This document shows positions 1 to 11,864 of a stretch of DNA of 64,000 nucleotides, piece by piece. This DNA comes from Telopea speciosissima (taxonomy: Eukaryota; Streptophyta; Magnoliopsida; Proteales; Proteaceae). The translations under genes were made by a program, and so were the position numbers. The DNA is taken from NCBI RefSeq assembly GCF_018873765.1, contig NC_057922.1, forward strand, positions 12,165,563-12,229,562. Direction: 5' to 3'. The notes below the pieces were generated by a model. That model had not been told where the DNA came from. It saw only the letters and a list, made by a program, of their open reading frames with translations, and made no database searches. Position 1 is the first letter of the stretch; each line of letters opens with the position of its first letter.

Positions 1-1062
1 GATTGTATAAAGATCTGTTTCTCTTCCTACGGCTTGTTTAAACAGGGAGGATGTGGTTTAAAGAAAAGCATAGATTTGAAAATTAACTGGAGAACTGAGG
101 TAATTTGGCCCTAAAAAATGTACACAAGATGTTTGTTCCTACTTCCCGTAAGCGACAAAAGTAAATGGCTCTATTGGTGACAGGTATATTATAAGGATTT
201 TAAACTTGGAATCGAGGATCAAATCTGTCCCTGCCGATTCTGGTCTCTGATCCAGACCGGAATCGGATTGCAAAATCCCTAGAATTGACCCCAGATCTGA
301 AACCCATCAATCTGATCCTAAAAACCCTAGAATCGGCCGCTCCGGAATGGCCAGAGTCGGGATCGGTCACGGCCGATTCGATCGATCCAGTTCCGACTTT
401 TAAAACGTTGGTCTATGAACAATCATAATATCAACAGCTCTAATTGAATGCACTAGATATTAGTGGTTGAAAAGGAGGACTGTTGTACTAGGAATGGCAC
501 AACAATCGTTGCACTAGCCTTTGAAAAAATGTGCAATTATTTCTTTTTCTTATTTTTAATTTCTTAATTTATTTTTCCATTTACTTCATTTTATTAATGT
601 AATTTGCATTATGTGGCCATATCACCTGTGCAAGTTCAGAAGGTTGGACATTGGAGACACATTCACACTTGGCGCTTACACCATGTACCTAGGCAATACT
701 TCTAGGCTTCCAGCATATTATTATTACCTAGTTTAGACAAAAATAAAATCATAATTACCCAGGTACCCCATGTTAATCCCATAAAAACATAGCTTCATGT
801 TTTAGAATTATCATCAAACCTCTCCTTTGGCTTTTCTACATAACAATTGGCCAACAATATTACCTATTTTGTGAAGGAAACATCGTTCGATGATGGAACA
901 AACTACAAACTGCAAAATTCCCTTACTTATAAACTTCAAACAATCAACTCAGCCCACCCCCACCCTCCCTTCCCCACTCTTCTGGATCAAACTTATCCTC
1001 ATAGAATTCAAATGCAAAATAACTGGTTCTACACTTTCCATTTCTTCTTGTAATGTACTAAC
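1..1062. other. VDAC intron 4 (partial), no coding sequence seen
   Basis: This stretch lies beyond the last VDAC exon found and should be intron, because the exon at 1063-1149 ends in a clean GT donor and the rest of the porin is missing. I searched the minus strand for the following porin exon and did not find it. At about 190-410 there is a GC-richer block whose ends are loosely inverted (TTTTAAACTTGGAATCG near 199, matched by the reverse complement near 390-405). This looks like an old MITE. No gene is visible. Confidence 0.45.
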
Positions 1063-4000
1063 CTTGCCAGACTTGTGATCAGGTATTTTGAAGCTGAGAG
1101 CCGTTCTTGTACAGGGGAAGATATCATTTATAGCGATTGTTGTTGAAATCTACAAACAAAGGGGATTGGTTAAGCAAGAAAGCCTCTAGGATTCAATAAA
1201 GAAAAAAGCAAGATATATAATAAGTGCACATAATATCAGCTTAGACATACATGCCCCAACAGGAGCATCAACAAGAGCAGAATCACAAACAATAAGATAT
1301 GTAAATAAGCCTAAATATTTATTTTTGTAAAAATACCCCTTACATTGGATCCAGTGTCAACTTTTAAATCCACTGTAGCATTTCCACTCTTGTACTGTGT
1401 ACTTATGTCACCCAAAAAAAAATGACCCCCCTTCACACCAGTAGCCGTTAGTGCCTGAAAAACCAAAAATAAATAAATAAATTCTGAGTCAGCTGACCAG
1501 GAATCAGAGAACAAGTGCCAATAATAAGAAAAATCTACGGTAACAAGTATAGATCACACCATATTGCAAGACCATCTTGCCCATACACTTTCTCAGTTCA
1601 TTTATTTTTCTTTTTTTTCTTTTTCCCTAATAGCTGTCTCTTGTTTATGTTTCTAAGTTTCAATGAATAGCAATTAAAACGTAAATGCAATGTTGAGCAA
1701 CTCATATGACCACAAGAGTTCCAATTAGTTTGGAACACACTCTATATCACATGGTAGTTATAACTTATAAATATATCATAGGCATACCCTGCGACCGTAC
1801 CAAATTAGCTTATCATGCTCTTAAGATCCTAGTCAATGTGATGATCTATAAATCATACCATGTATCAGTCTAACGAGATATAAACATCTACAAGCAAATG
1901 GCATCATCAGTTACCATAAGCTAAATTCTATCAATAAGATTTATCTAAGACATCATAACAGCAATAAAATGAAAGAAAACCGCTGAAAAAAACCACCACC
2001 AAAGTATATAAATCATATATACCAATCCATAATCGCTCAACATCGATAGAGTGAACTTGTGGCCGAAGTTGTAGTCTTTGTTTAAAAGATCTGCACAGAA
2101 ACATGTATATCTTGAAAGAGAAGAATAGAACGCAAAAAAAAAAAAAATTTGAAAAAAATAAATAAATAGAAAGAGAGGAATGACTAAAAAAATCAGTCAA
2201 TCAACTGGCATCCAGAAATTAAGTCAATACTTTCATGAAAATGAACACAGGGATCCAAAACAACAAGAAACATCCATAATGCTTTAAAGCTCAATCAAGT
2301 AATCAACAGTTGTAAAAACTTCCTTTGCTCCACCTCACACAAAAAAAAAAAGGTGCACAAAATCCAATTATTAATAGTGACAATATTAGGAACTTGGTTC
2401 TTTCAAACCAGCAAACTAGGCTCAACTGATAGATCTGTTTTGTGGTTCTTGCCTCCTCTTTAGTTATAAAACCCACTTCCTTGAGTTGTGCAATTATCTC
2501 TTTGATCATTCAGTTCATTTAATTTTTCCCATTACTGTGGAGATTTAATCATTAAATCTGAACTGTCAAATAAACCAATTGAAATCTAACCTCAATTGCC
2601 TCCTGGCCATATCGTACATATATACATATACATATCAAAAACCGAAAATCAAACTCTCTTTCATTATGGTCCTATAGGTTCTTATAAAGATTCAGTTCAA
2701 GTTCGGTTTGGTTCTGAGTTGACTTGTTTCCTGAATTTTTTCCATGCACATAAACATGAAACTCCCTAGTTTCAGTGTTGACTAGTTTGTTTGATGTGAT
2801 TCTTCTTATATTTGTGTTCTCTTTCTGTTTCCTGAGTTTTCTCCCATGCACATAAACATGAAACTCCCTAGTTTCAGTGTTGACTAGTCTGTTTGATGTG
2901 ATTCTTCTTATATTTGTGTTCTCCTTTTTCAAGTTGCCAAAACCTAGATCCCGGTTTAGAAATCAGGGTTTTGTCTGGCGCAGCATAAGCCCAGATTAAA
3001 CGGTTTTTCTGATAACCATAAACCCAGAAGCTGAAAACCCTGCTGGCGATGTGTATTTCAGCAGCCAAGCAACTAGAAATAATGGGAGAAAGAAAGAGGA
3101 AAAGAAGAAGAACTAGGAGGGAAAATAGATGAGGTTGATGTGAAGAAAAGGGGGAGGGAGAGAGAAAATCATGGATGTCCAAAAGGGAGAAAAAAGAGAC
3201 AGCCGTAAGGGAGAGGTCTAGTAATTCAATGACACAATAACTCTTTTTTCTTTCCTGAATTCAGTCGATGGGGTACAAGAATAAAGATAAGACTCCAAAA
3301 ATATAAAAATAGCAACTACTAAAACTAAGAAACTGAATATACTTGGACTTCTAATGTAAGACTAGAACCAGAAAAGGTGTAATCCGAGGCAAGATCAAAT
3401 AGAAAATCTCCAAAGAACAAGAAAGAGAGCAATGGAATCCCAAAGAGAACAATGGGAAGATCAAATAGAAAATCTCCAAATAAAAAGAAAGAGAGCAATG
3501 GAATCCCAAAGGGAACAATGGGATCCCAAAGGGAACAATGGGATCTCCAAAGAACCAAAATGATGAGATCTCAAAAGATAACCAAGAGAAATAATCCCAC
3601 AAAATAATAACCTGTTGAGGCTGTTGATGCTGCAGCTGAATGATATTTTGGTTGTAAGAAGAATCCTCAAATCAGAAGATCACAGTTGGTAGCAAGAAAA
3701 GAAGACCGATCAGCACCTAGGGTTTTGAAACCCCAAGATTCCTTCCAAGAACCAAAGATGGGGAACTGACCCTTGCAATGGTGATGGATCTTGGACTTGG
3801 CAGCAACAAGAAAACCCAAAAGATTGATATGAACTGTTTGCAAAGAATTTCCAGCAATCTTGAAAAGCTTCTTGAGATCGGCTAGGGCAGAATTAGGGTT
3901 TGGTGATAAAAGTCAATGGAAAAGGATGGGGGAATGGAATGGGAAAAGGTGGGTTGGCTATCTCAGCCTGGGCATCTCACCCATCCTATCTCAGGATTTT

Positions 4001-7000
4001 CACAAAGGCTCAAGCCAATATTTCATTAATCAAATTCGTGTACAACGCTGGCCTCCCTTACAAACTTAACTTGAAAATAGACTTACACTCTAAAAAGGAA
4101 AGACTTAACCCTATCCTTAACTAATAAGGTATCCTACGTTGACTAGGAAAGTGAAATAATAAAGAAAATAGACTCAAAACATGACACTAACTAAATTAAT
4201 GAAGTAAATCCCAATTTCCTACTTTCTACTCATATTAGGCCCATTAAATTGGCCAATTACAAAAGCCCAACACATATATAACCCAACCCAAGGCTTATTC
4301 CACTAAAATAAGCCCAAAGTGACTTATCTACATCAACTCCTTCTAAAACACTTACTTGCTACTTAAGACTAATAAAAAAGTATCAAGAAAACTAACCATG
4401 CTAGACTATTTAAAAGAAAATATCGCCTAAAGATATATCTGCTAAAACTGAATTTATTCTTGAAAATCTGAGTTTCTGTGACCTATTAGAGTAATTCCAA
4501 ATCTGAATCTTAGCTCTGACCTTCCTCTACTGCAATGTATCTCAAGTTCTTGAGTATAGCTTCAAATTTCAGCAACCTGGGTTTCATCTATTTCTTACCA
4601 GATTCCAGTACCATCAGATAGACCATTTTTCCTAGCATACTCAACAGAATCATAAGAGTATTCTGACCACTAGTTTGAGAGTTATATAACTTCTCCTACC
4701 ATTCTTCTATTTTGGTCCTATGCAAGTTTACTAGATTCTAGATTGATCCCGGACTGTTAGCAGTTTTTTGGATCCAAAGCCCTATCAACTTTGCATTTTG
4801 CAAGGTAGGATAATTTGTAACTTCACTTTTTTTAAGATCCTAGGAAATCTAAGAAGACTACCTCTTGAATTGGGAACAAGACCTCAAAGACCCTCAAAAG
4901 AAGGGTTTGCAGATAGATTCAAAGTAGTCTGTTCCAATATCCTTTGCCTCTTCCAATTCTGTCAGTATCCCTCAAGGCATCCTTGATATCCGTTGCTTTT
5001 GCAATTGGTTCCTTCATAATGATGTGAATCTTCTTGAGTATTTGGAAAGAAATAATTAACAAAAGTTTTCAGAGAAATATATGAATAGCTCAGTATTTGG
5101 GAGACATTATTATAATTAGAAAATCTAATTAAGTGGCCCCTTCTGGTAATTTTCACAGGATATCTCGAATCTGTTAAGACAGAGTTGAAGATTTTACCCT
5201 CCCAGTACCGTTGTAACGTCAAATTTCCTTCTTGAACTTCCCTTCTTTGCATGCCAATGAAAGTCAACTTTAATGGAAGTCTTTTTTGGGGAAACCAAGT
5301 TTAGTAGGTATAGGAGAAGCCTTTCGTAATCAGGATGGCTAACACTTTGGTGTACTCCGAACGGATAGGAATCGCTAACTTGATGACTACCAAATTAAAA
5401 TCAATCATCAAATGTTTGAGGCTATGTTCTACCTTACAGTGGTGCAATTTGACTTTGGGGAACTTGGCCTTTGGTCTTTAATTTGTTATCCTCAAGTAGG
5501 AAAATTTCAAGGAGCTATTATCATCTTGATATGCGTGTGAGGTCGTTATGCCAAGCTCAGAAAGTTTTGTTCTCTGGGTGGGTTCATTCTAGCAACTAGG
5601 TCAAGGGTGTCATGCTGTCAAACTCTAACTAAGAACTCCAGGAGAGTGAGAACCTGGCCCTTCAAGATCATCCTTCCCTGGTTGACTCCCTCAAACTCTT
5701 TCAATAGATATTTAAGAACCCAAATTATAGAACTGACTGGATCACTGGAATCCATTTAAATGGGGCATGGATAAATCTGTAGTGCCCCGTACTGGAGCCA
5801 AAAGATCCAACAAGAAAAGTAGCACACCACAAGCTATTAGCACCATCATGTCTCCTCACTTTAACAACAAAACTGATGTTGTATTTGATACCACTGAATA
5901 TAATAAAGAGGTTAACTAGAGAGGTAAAATGATAAATTTCTAGGAAAATAAGATACGACAAAAAGCTTCCTACACGGACATTTAGAAAAGAATTGCCTCA
6001 ATGGGCACAATTTTTTTTGCCACATGGAAGAATTGGGTCTACATGGAATAGTCTGAATACACCACATGTCTAATGTCAGACTCAAATTCAATCACACCCC
6101 TCAATGTAATGGCATACCCTTCCATGTATGTCCATCCACCCCACTTCCATCCACGTGCACCCTCTTGGCAGGCCTAGATTTTTCAATGGCTTGTTTTGAC
6201 ACATAGCAAACTCCATTTAGCCTGAAACCTGACATGTGAACAGGGGACCTTAAGGTCTATCTGTTCATAAAATTTCAGTCCCTTCTAACATGCCATGTGG
6301 CAAAACTAGGTGCCCATTAAGGAGATTCCATCCTAAAGGGCTATTAGGAAATCCAACTTCTTAAGATATATTGCAAATATGTAATGAAACTTCCAAGGTT
6401 TCAATATTCAAATAAAATAACTTCAAAATTTTCTTTTTTTTACATCTTCCGAGAAGCTCATAAGTAAATTTCAGTTTATTCCGCTTAGAAAAATTATTCG
6501 AGCAGAAGTGTTTTAACTTTTATGAATAAAAATTATAGAGCATAGTATAGTGCTTCAGTCCCACTTAAAGCACCTAAAAAATGAAACGCAACAGTTTCAA
6601 GTGGGGAGGGGAAAAACTGGACAGATAAAAACTTAATACAGTTAAAAGAGCATAATTGAACTGCCAAGAAACATATATGGGATGCTTTGGAGGAGATCAT
6701 CTATGCATGCCCAGATCAGTGATGAGGATTTCCATCACCAGCCCAACATACACAGAAGCATATATTATTACGGCCAAAATCCTAAAGTTGGAATAACGAT
6801 CATCTCACATTCAATGAACACTCATAGCTCTAGTCTTCTACATGAGTACAGTCTTTGATCAAAAAAAATAAAAATAAAATACATGAGTACAGGTGACTTT
6901 TGAATTTAAACGAGTAGTTTGGAATACCTATGTTGCATGTACTCTTCCAGGTACCCTCACCGACACATGCAAAATTTCGAAAACTCCACCAGACTTTAAT

Positions 7001-7328
7001 GAGATACTTATAGATTTCATTTTACTTTTTTTATATGTTTATTTCTTCCCTCAACCGTGCAACATGAATTAACATTTACCACAACCAATGAGTTTCACAT
7101 TTTTCAACTGAGTTTTCTACCTGGCAATCATAACAAGCCATTCACACTGCGTTTTGTCCATAAAACAAACCAAAACAAAACAACCATCAATAAAACCAAT
7201 AAGGTCCATATATCAATAAAGCTGGATTAACATTTTCAGTTATTCCAACTAATTATAAGAATCTAATCAGTCCTTTTACCCTTGGCTTTCTTGCCAATCT
7301 CTGAAAACGGTGCAGGACTATTAGCCAT
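1063..7328 (-). CDS. Voltage-dependent anion channel (mitochondrial outer-membrane porin), 5' half, four exons
   Basis: VDACs are 19-strand beta-barrels that pass metabolites and ions across the mitochondrial outer membrane. Four minus-strand exons join in phase: 7280-7328 (start codon at 7328; 16 codons, containing PFSEIGKKAK, then one base), 2023-2090 (containing LLNKDYNFGHKFTLS), 1344-1454 (containing LGDISTQYKSGN and VDLKVDTGSN) and 1063-1149 (containing ALSFKIPDHKSGK). All have GT donors and AG acceptors. The order and motifs match the N-terminal third of plant porins (Porin_3 family): 105 of roughly 276 residues. The 3' exons lie left of the window. The 5.2 kb intron 1 holds a tandem repeat and a solo LTR. 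An AG acceptor just upstream of the ATG (near 7350) suggests a 5'UTR intron. The paralogue class is not determinable from this part. Confidence 0.9.
2727..2928. repeat. Two-copy tandem repeat, 101-bp unit, in VDAC intron 1
   Basis: Two nearly identical units begin at 2727 and 2828. Each contains the short palindrome TGAAACTCCCTAGTTTCA. The copies differ at only a few positions, so the duplication looks fairly recent. Confidence 0.85.
3352..4335 (-). mobile_element. Solo LTR (old), same family as the gag-only element at 28.2-31.9 kb
   Basis: Read on the minus strand it starts TGATGTAG and ends CATTA, like the LTRs at 28195 and 30696. It shares their stretch around 'GGCCCATTAAA..GGCC' (LTR positions 50-130) and the block 'GCTGGCCTCCCTTACAAACTT'. 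It is flanked by ACTTC (3347-3351) and ACTCC (4336-4340), a five-base target duplication with one mismatch. It also contains short tandem repeats of a 'GGGAACAATGGGATCCCAAA' unit near 3425-3545. It lies in VDAC intron 1, in the same orientation as the gene. Divergence from the other copies marks it as the oldest of the three. Confidence 0.65.
4336..7279. other. Remainder of VDAC intron 1, nothing recognised
   Basis: About 2.9 kb of AT-rich sequence lies between the solo LTR and the first coding exon. Open frames here are short and show no family motif on either strand. I see no tRNA-like or repeat structure. Confidence 0.5.
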
Positions 7329-8907
7329 CTCTACTCCAAAAGCAGAAGTACTGAAATACCCTGTACAGTAAGAAGTTGAATCAGCATACTTCCCCAAGTT
7401 ACACCAGTGAACAAAAGGCAATGCAGTTTGCAGAAATGGTTAAATATGAGTAGCAACCAATATTCAAACGATCAGAACTACTTCATGTTGATATGCACAA
7501 GATATATCTAAAGAAAAACTTCCCAGTTCCCAAAAATCGATAAATATGAGAAATAACCATTGTTTGACTAATCAGAGCAACTTCATGCCTACTATGCATC
7601 TATGCCCAATATAAAGCATTGAACAAAAAGTAACCCAATTCTAAAAAAATGAATAAATAGACCATTAACCACTAATCAAGCCTCCAGAACAACTTTATTT
7701 GTACTCCCTAAGATATAGCTTTAAACAAAATGCAAATCAGTTATTTAGAAATTGACAAATGAGCAGTGACCAATACTCTAGCAATCAAAATAACTTCATG
7801 TATCCATAGAGCCCTAATGAAAGTTGAGAACGAGGATTCTCGATCTGAGAACAAGAGCTTCATCAGTCTATGGATTCACATATCTGTCAATACCTATTGC
7901 AACAGCCCGCGATAATCTACAGGGGAAAAAAAAACAAATAAATTACTGGGTGCTTTTATTTCTTCAGAACACGATTACCTGAAGAAAGACTGGGCGATAT
8001 TGAAAAAAGAAACTTTGTCTTTCGGAAAGAAACAAATAAAAAAAAAGAGCTATAAAGCAAGCTAACAGAAAGAATTGGAGGGAAGAACAGCAATGGTGTT
8101 GGAGAGCACGAAACAGGGGTTCAGCGACTCCGGCCCCTGCACGGCTACTCGTATTGGGAGAAGACCCATTGCTTCTTGGGTTTCCATAAACTTATTGTTA
8201 AACCACATGGAATGTTAGATTGGAATCTTCACCTTGATGGAAGGAGGGTTTAGAAGACGGGCTTAAGAGCCAACGAGGTTTGCGACATGGGAAATTTTAG
8301 GACCCGTTTGGCATTCTTCATTCGTTGTGTTTGACGGAATCTTTGAGCTGCATGCTCTGGGAAAATGTTCTTTGGGGGAGGGAGGGCAGGCCACGCCCGG
8401 CCATACGTAACAGTGGCCGAAATGCCCGCCCCACCCGTTTGAAAGGCAGAAATTCTCTTTCCTGAGATGTCATTGCGCACGCTCTTATTGGCTGCCTCAT
8501 GTGTATAGCCCCTGCACTCTCCTACTTTTGTTTCTTCATGTCTCAATTGTTTTTTTTTGGGAAAAATAAATCTGTCCGAGAGTATAGCCAACACCAGCAC
8601 TTCCATGTCTATCTCTCTCCTCCCCGTATAAAAAGAAATCTCTACCTTTTTTATTGAGGATGAGAGAGATAGACACATGGGAGTGCAGGAGTAGGCCACC
8701 TTCCCGGACAGAAAACTATTTCCCTTTTTTTTGGGGGGAACAAAAAATGTATAGACATCCGTTCGTTATTACTAGTTCATTTTTTTGTTTTAGGAAACGG
8801 GGCAAAAAATGCTAAGAAATAGAAATACAAAAAAGAAAAAGAAAAAGGGAAGCTCAATTCGAACCTTTTCTGTCCCAAAAATATAAGGCAAAAAATAAGA
8901 GGTGGGG
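7329..8907. other. VDAC upstream region (5'UTR/promoter expected), no coding gene
   Basis: The VDAC start codon at 7328 is closely preceded, on the minus strand, by pyrimidine-rich sequence ending in CAG, which suggests a 5'UTR intron. The first non-coding exon probably lies in 7.9-8.2 kb, but I cannot fix it. The open frames at 8250-8699 (minus) have no recognisable domain. Confidence 0.35.
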
Positions 8908-8908
8908 G

Positions 8909-9105
8909 ATGAAACTGGGCTTTTGTGAGAAATGGATTCACGTTCTCCTTATTGTGTTAGCACATTGTCTTACTCATTTTTATCAATGATGGTGTATAAG
9001 GGTGTAGTTAAACCTTCTCATGACTTCAAACAAGGTGATCTTCTTTCCCCAAGCCTATTTGTCCTATGCGTTGAGTGTTTTATATTGTCGATTGTTGAGA
9101 TGGCA
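8909..9105 (+). pseudogene. LINE (non-LTR) reverse transcriptase relic
   Basis: Two overlapping plus-strand frames carry consecutive pieces of a plant L1-type reverse transcriptase. The first has KLGFCEKWIH (8909-8940). After a frameshift the second has SYSFL, then FKQGDLLSPSLFVLCVE (up to about 9090), the conserved '(L/F)RQGDPLSPxLFxLxxE' block. Nothing of the catalytic FADD region or of ORF1 remains. It is a short dead fragment in intergenic DNA. Confidence 0.7.
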
Positions 9106-9509
9106 TTGTCTAGTAATATCCTGAGCATAGTTAGTAAATTTGATGTATTATACGCATGTCTGTATGTATGAATGGAATTTTTTTTAACATGTAATTTCAC
9201 ATATACGGTAACAGATATGATTTTTAGAGTGTAAAATACATATTTTACACATATTATTTGTGTATTATTGATATTATCCATTTATTCTTAGTATTATTTG
9301 TTTTACATTGTTTTTTTAGGAAAAAGTTAATAAATGAGAGCCCAAAATCGCAAAATAGATAATCCCCACCCTTCCCGATTACCAAACATGGCAGCTTTTT
9401 TATTATTATTATTATTGGTAAAAACCAAACTAGGTAGTTGGAAGTTTGGAACCTAGTCTTTCCCTCTTCTTAGTTTATCTTCTTCGTCTCTGTCCCCGAA
9501 CGAGGTCAG

Positions 9510-9537
9510 CGGTGACCGGTGACCGGTGACCGGTGAC
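9510..9537. repeat. Heptamer tandem repeat (CGGTGAC x4)
   Basis: Four perfect copies of CGGTGAC stand head to tail. The unit creates overlapping GGTGACC palindromes. No function is evident. Confidence 0.9.
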
Positions 9538-10322
9538 TAAGGTTATTGACTCAATACGACAATACCCCTTGCTCCCTTCCTCTTCTCCGTTAATTTTCTC
9601 GACTCCCGATTGATTGCAGAGAACTCCATCAAAGGTGATTGCAGCGATGCAAGTCTCCACCTGAGTCTATTTAGTTAGGTAGTAATCTGTCAAGAGACTC
9701 AGTAATGGAAGTGCCATTTTGGCAAAGGTTATTGGATCAATAGAGTTATTCTTATGTTGCGTGATAGGGCAAATTGTCACCTAGTAATAGATAGTGAAGT
9801 AATGTTTCTTCACAAGTCCGGTGAACCTTCACTTACATGAAGTGAAAGACCTCTTCACGTACGCTAAGTTGACATGTGGCAATCCAACCACTGGCAACCT
9901 ATTGTTATGATTTTTATTTTTTGGTTAAATTACACCACAGGTGCGCAATCTTTATGAAAAAATTGTTTTTGGTGCTCGTAATTGAAAATTGATCTTTAAA
10001 AGGTGTCTCTTAAGTTAATCCTACTCTAAATTTTCATATTTATCCCTCTCAAATCTCAACATATAATATATGGATCTAAACATTTAATTAAAAAAATATA
10101 TATGTTTTCCATATAAGTGTTCATATACAGATTTATGCACATTTTTTTAAGGGTTAAAGTATTATACATGTATTTCTTACCCCAAAAAAAAAAGTATTAT
10201 ACATGTATCAAATACATATTATACGATTTTATATGCTTTTTAATTTAAACAATAAAAAAAACTAAACTCAATCTAATGATCTAATTTAACTCGCGACTCA
10301 CCGAATCCCTAAAAAAATATAA

Positions 10323-11864
10323 GGGAAATTTCCAGCAACACCCCCTCTGTTGGACCGTGGCATTAATGCCATCCCACTAAGGGCTAATATATCAATTTGG
10401 GCCCAAAAACTAACGGAAATAACTGAGAATTAACTTATTGGGAGTAAAATATCTAAACTACCCTCACTTGAACAAAAGGACAAAAAATGGAAATAAAAAA
10501 TGGGGACTTTCTTCCCAACCCTCTCATCCAGCTCTGATCAAACCATTCTTCCCAACCCCATCTCATCCAGCCACGATCCCAGCCTTCTCCGAACAATCCA
10601 ATCTCCAAGGCTGCCCTCTCGACCTTCCTAACGAGCTCTTCCACGCCCTCAACAATGCTTGGGGTGCTTCCAATGGAGATAACCCAAACGCACACACAGG
10701 GCTGAAACGAAGCCGCTACTGCTCTGTGCTTGCCGCTTGGCTCTACTCTGCATACTCAGACTTGCGATCTCGTCTATTGCTATTGTGGTATAAGGCTCCA
10801 ACCCTTGAGCTGTCCTGATGTGTTATCGGTGTCGAAAGAGGAGAAGCTTTTCGGTGGTGAGAATGTGAATCACCTTGAGAAGGATTGCTTGAGCAGCAAT
10901 AAGGGCTTCTCTAGTCTCTCTGTTCCAATTGCGACTCACTCTACCAAGCAAGTAAGTTTCAGATTAAAGCTCTCTTTTAATTCTCTCAAATTGATCCATG
11001 GTTAATAGAGATAACCATATGAAATGAGAATCTGGGGAGTGAAGAGACGAAAGTCCCCATAATGGAAATTTTCCACTTTCATTTCTTCTCCCAATCCCAA
11101 AGTCCCCATCTCCCAATTCCAGGAAAAATCTGTTACAATTCCATGGTTGGTATTTGGGGGAAAAAAACCCAATATCGGACACAGAGAGAAAAAACGAAGC
11201 GAGAGAGAGAGAGAGAGAATTCATGATGGTGCAATGAGGGCAGCGAAGGCACCCTTGCAGATCCGGAGAAATTCTATTTCTCTTTTTTATCTTCTCATTT
11301 TATCTCTTTATGAATTTCTGTTTTTATGTGATTAGGGTTTTAATTTGGGATGAAAATTGAGATTTGTATGGAATGGATGGAAATGATGATTCTTTCCCCA
11401 ACTTGTCGACTCTGATGATATTAAGCTATTTTTTCCCTTAAGAGAATCCAAGCCAAGAGTCTGATCCATTCTTTCCGTAACCTTTATGTTTTTCTTGTGA
11501 ATTTTGAACCCAGAAGATTTTCTTACCTGCAACCCACTTTTAGAAAGGTTGGACTGCTAAGAGCATGGTGAGGCGGGGAAGATTGGAGAGGGTGGTGGCG
11601 GGGTTGCAGGGGAGGTGGTGGTGGTGGCTGCAGCGGCAGCGAGAAAATAACAGTAGAAGGAGAAGAAGAAGGAAAGAAAAGGGAATAAAAAAAATAAAAA
11701 CAAGGGCAAAATTGACTTTACAAAATTACTACCATGGTGACATCACTACTTAACTGTTACAAGGCTATTTCCGTTAGTTTTTGAGCCCAAATTGATAAAT
11801 TGGCCTTTAATGGGGTGACATTAATTTCACGGTGCATGGAAGGGGATGTCGCTGAAAATTTCCC
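10323..11864. mobile_element. Mutator-like element D, probable Pack-MULE
   Basis: About 100-base terminal inverted repeats begin GGGAAATTT(C/T)CAGC at 10323 and end with the inverse at 11864. The shared inner block includes ATCAATTTGGGC and AAAACTAACGGAAATA. The flanks AAAATATAA (10314-10322) and AAAATAGTA (11865-11873) agree at 7 of 9 bases, a worn 9-base target duplication. The 1.54 kb element has no transposase but carries a piece resembling a host gene (see 10597-10951). It sits inside insertion C. Confidence 0.7.
10597..10951 (+). pseudogene. Captured fragment of an At1g61900-like GPI-anchored protein gene
   Basis: One frame reads CPLDLPNELFHAL and then SVLAAWLYSAYS. A second frame, after a frameshift near 10730, reads CDLVYCYCGIRLQPLSCP, followed by LEKDCLSSNKGFSSLS. 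In the uncharacterised plant GPI-anchored proteins of the At1g61900 type, as I remember them, similar stretches occur in this order (a cysteine-rich 'CCPVLAAWLY' block, then 'CDVVYCYCGIRLHPLSC'). The two blocks are almost adjacent here, as if introns or intervening sequence were lost. It lies within the TIRs of element D, as in a Pack-MULE. It is frame-broken and not a working gene. The family match is from memory and needs a search. Confidence 0.6.
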
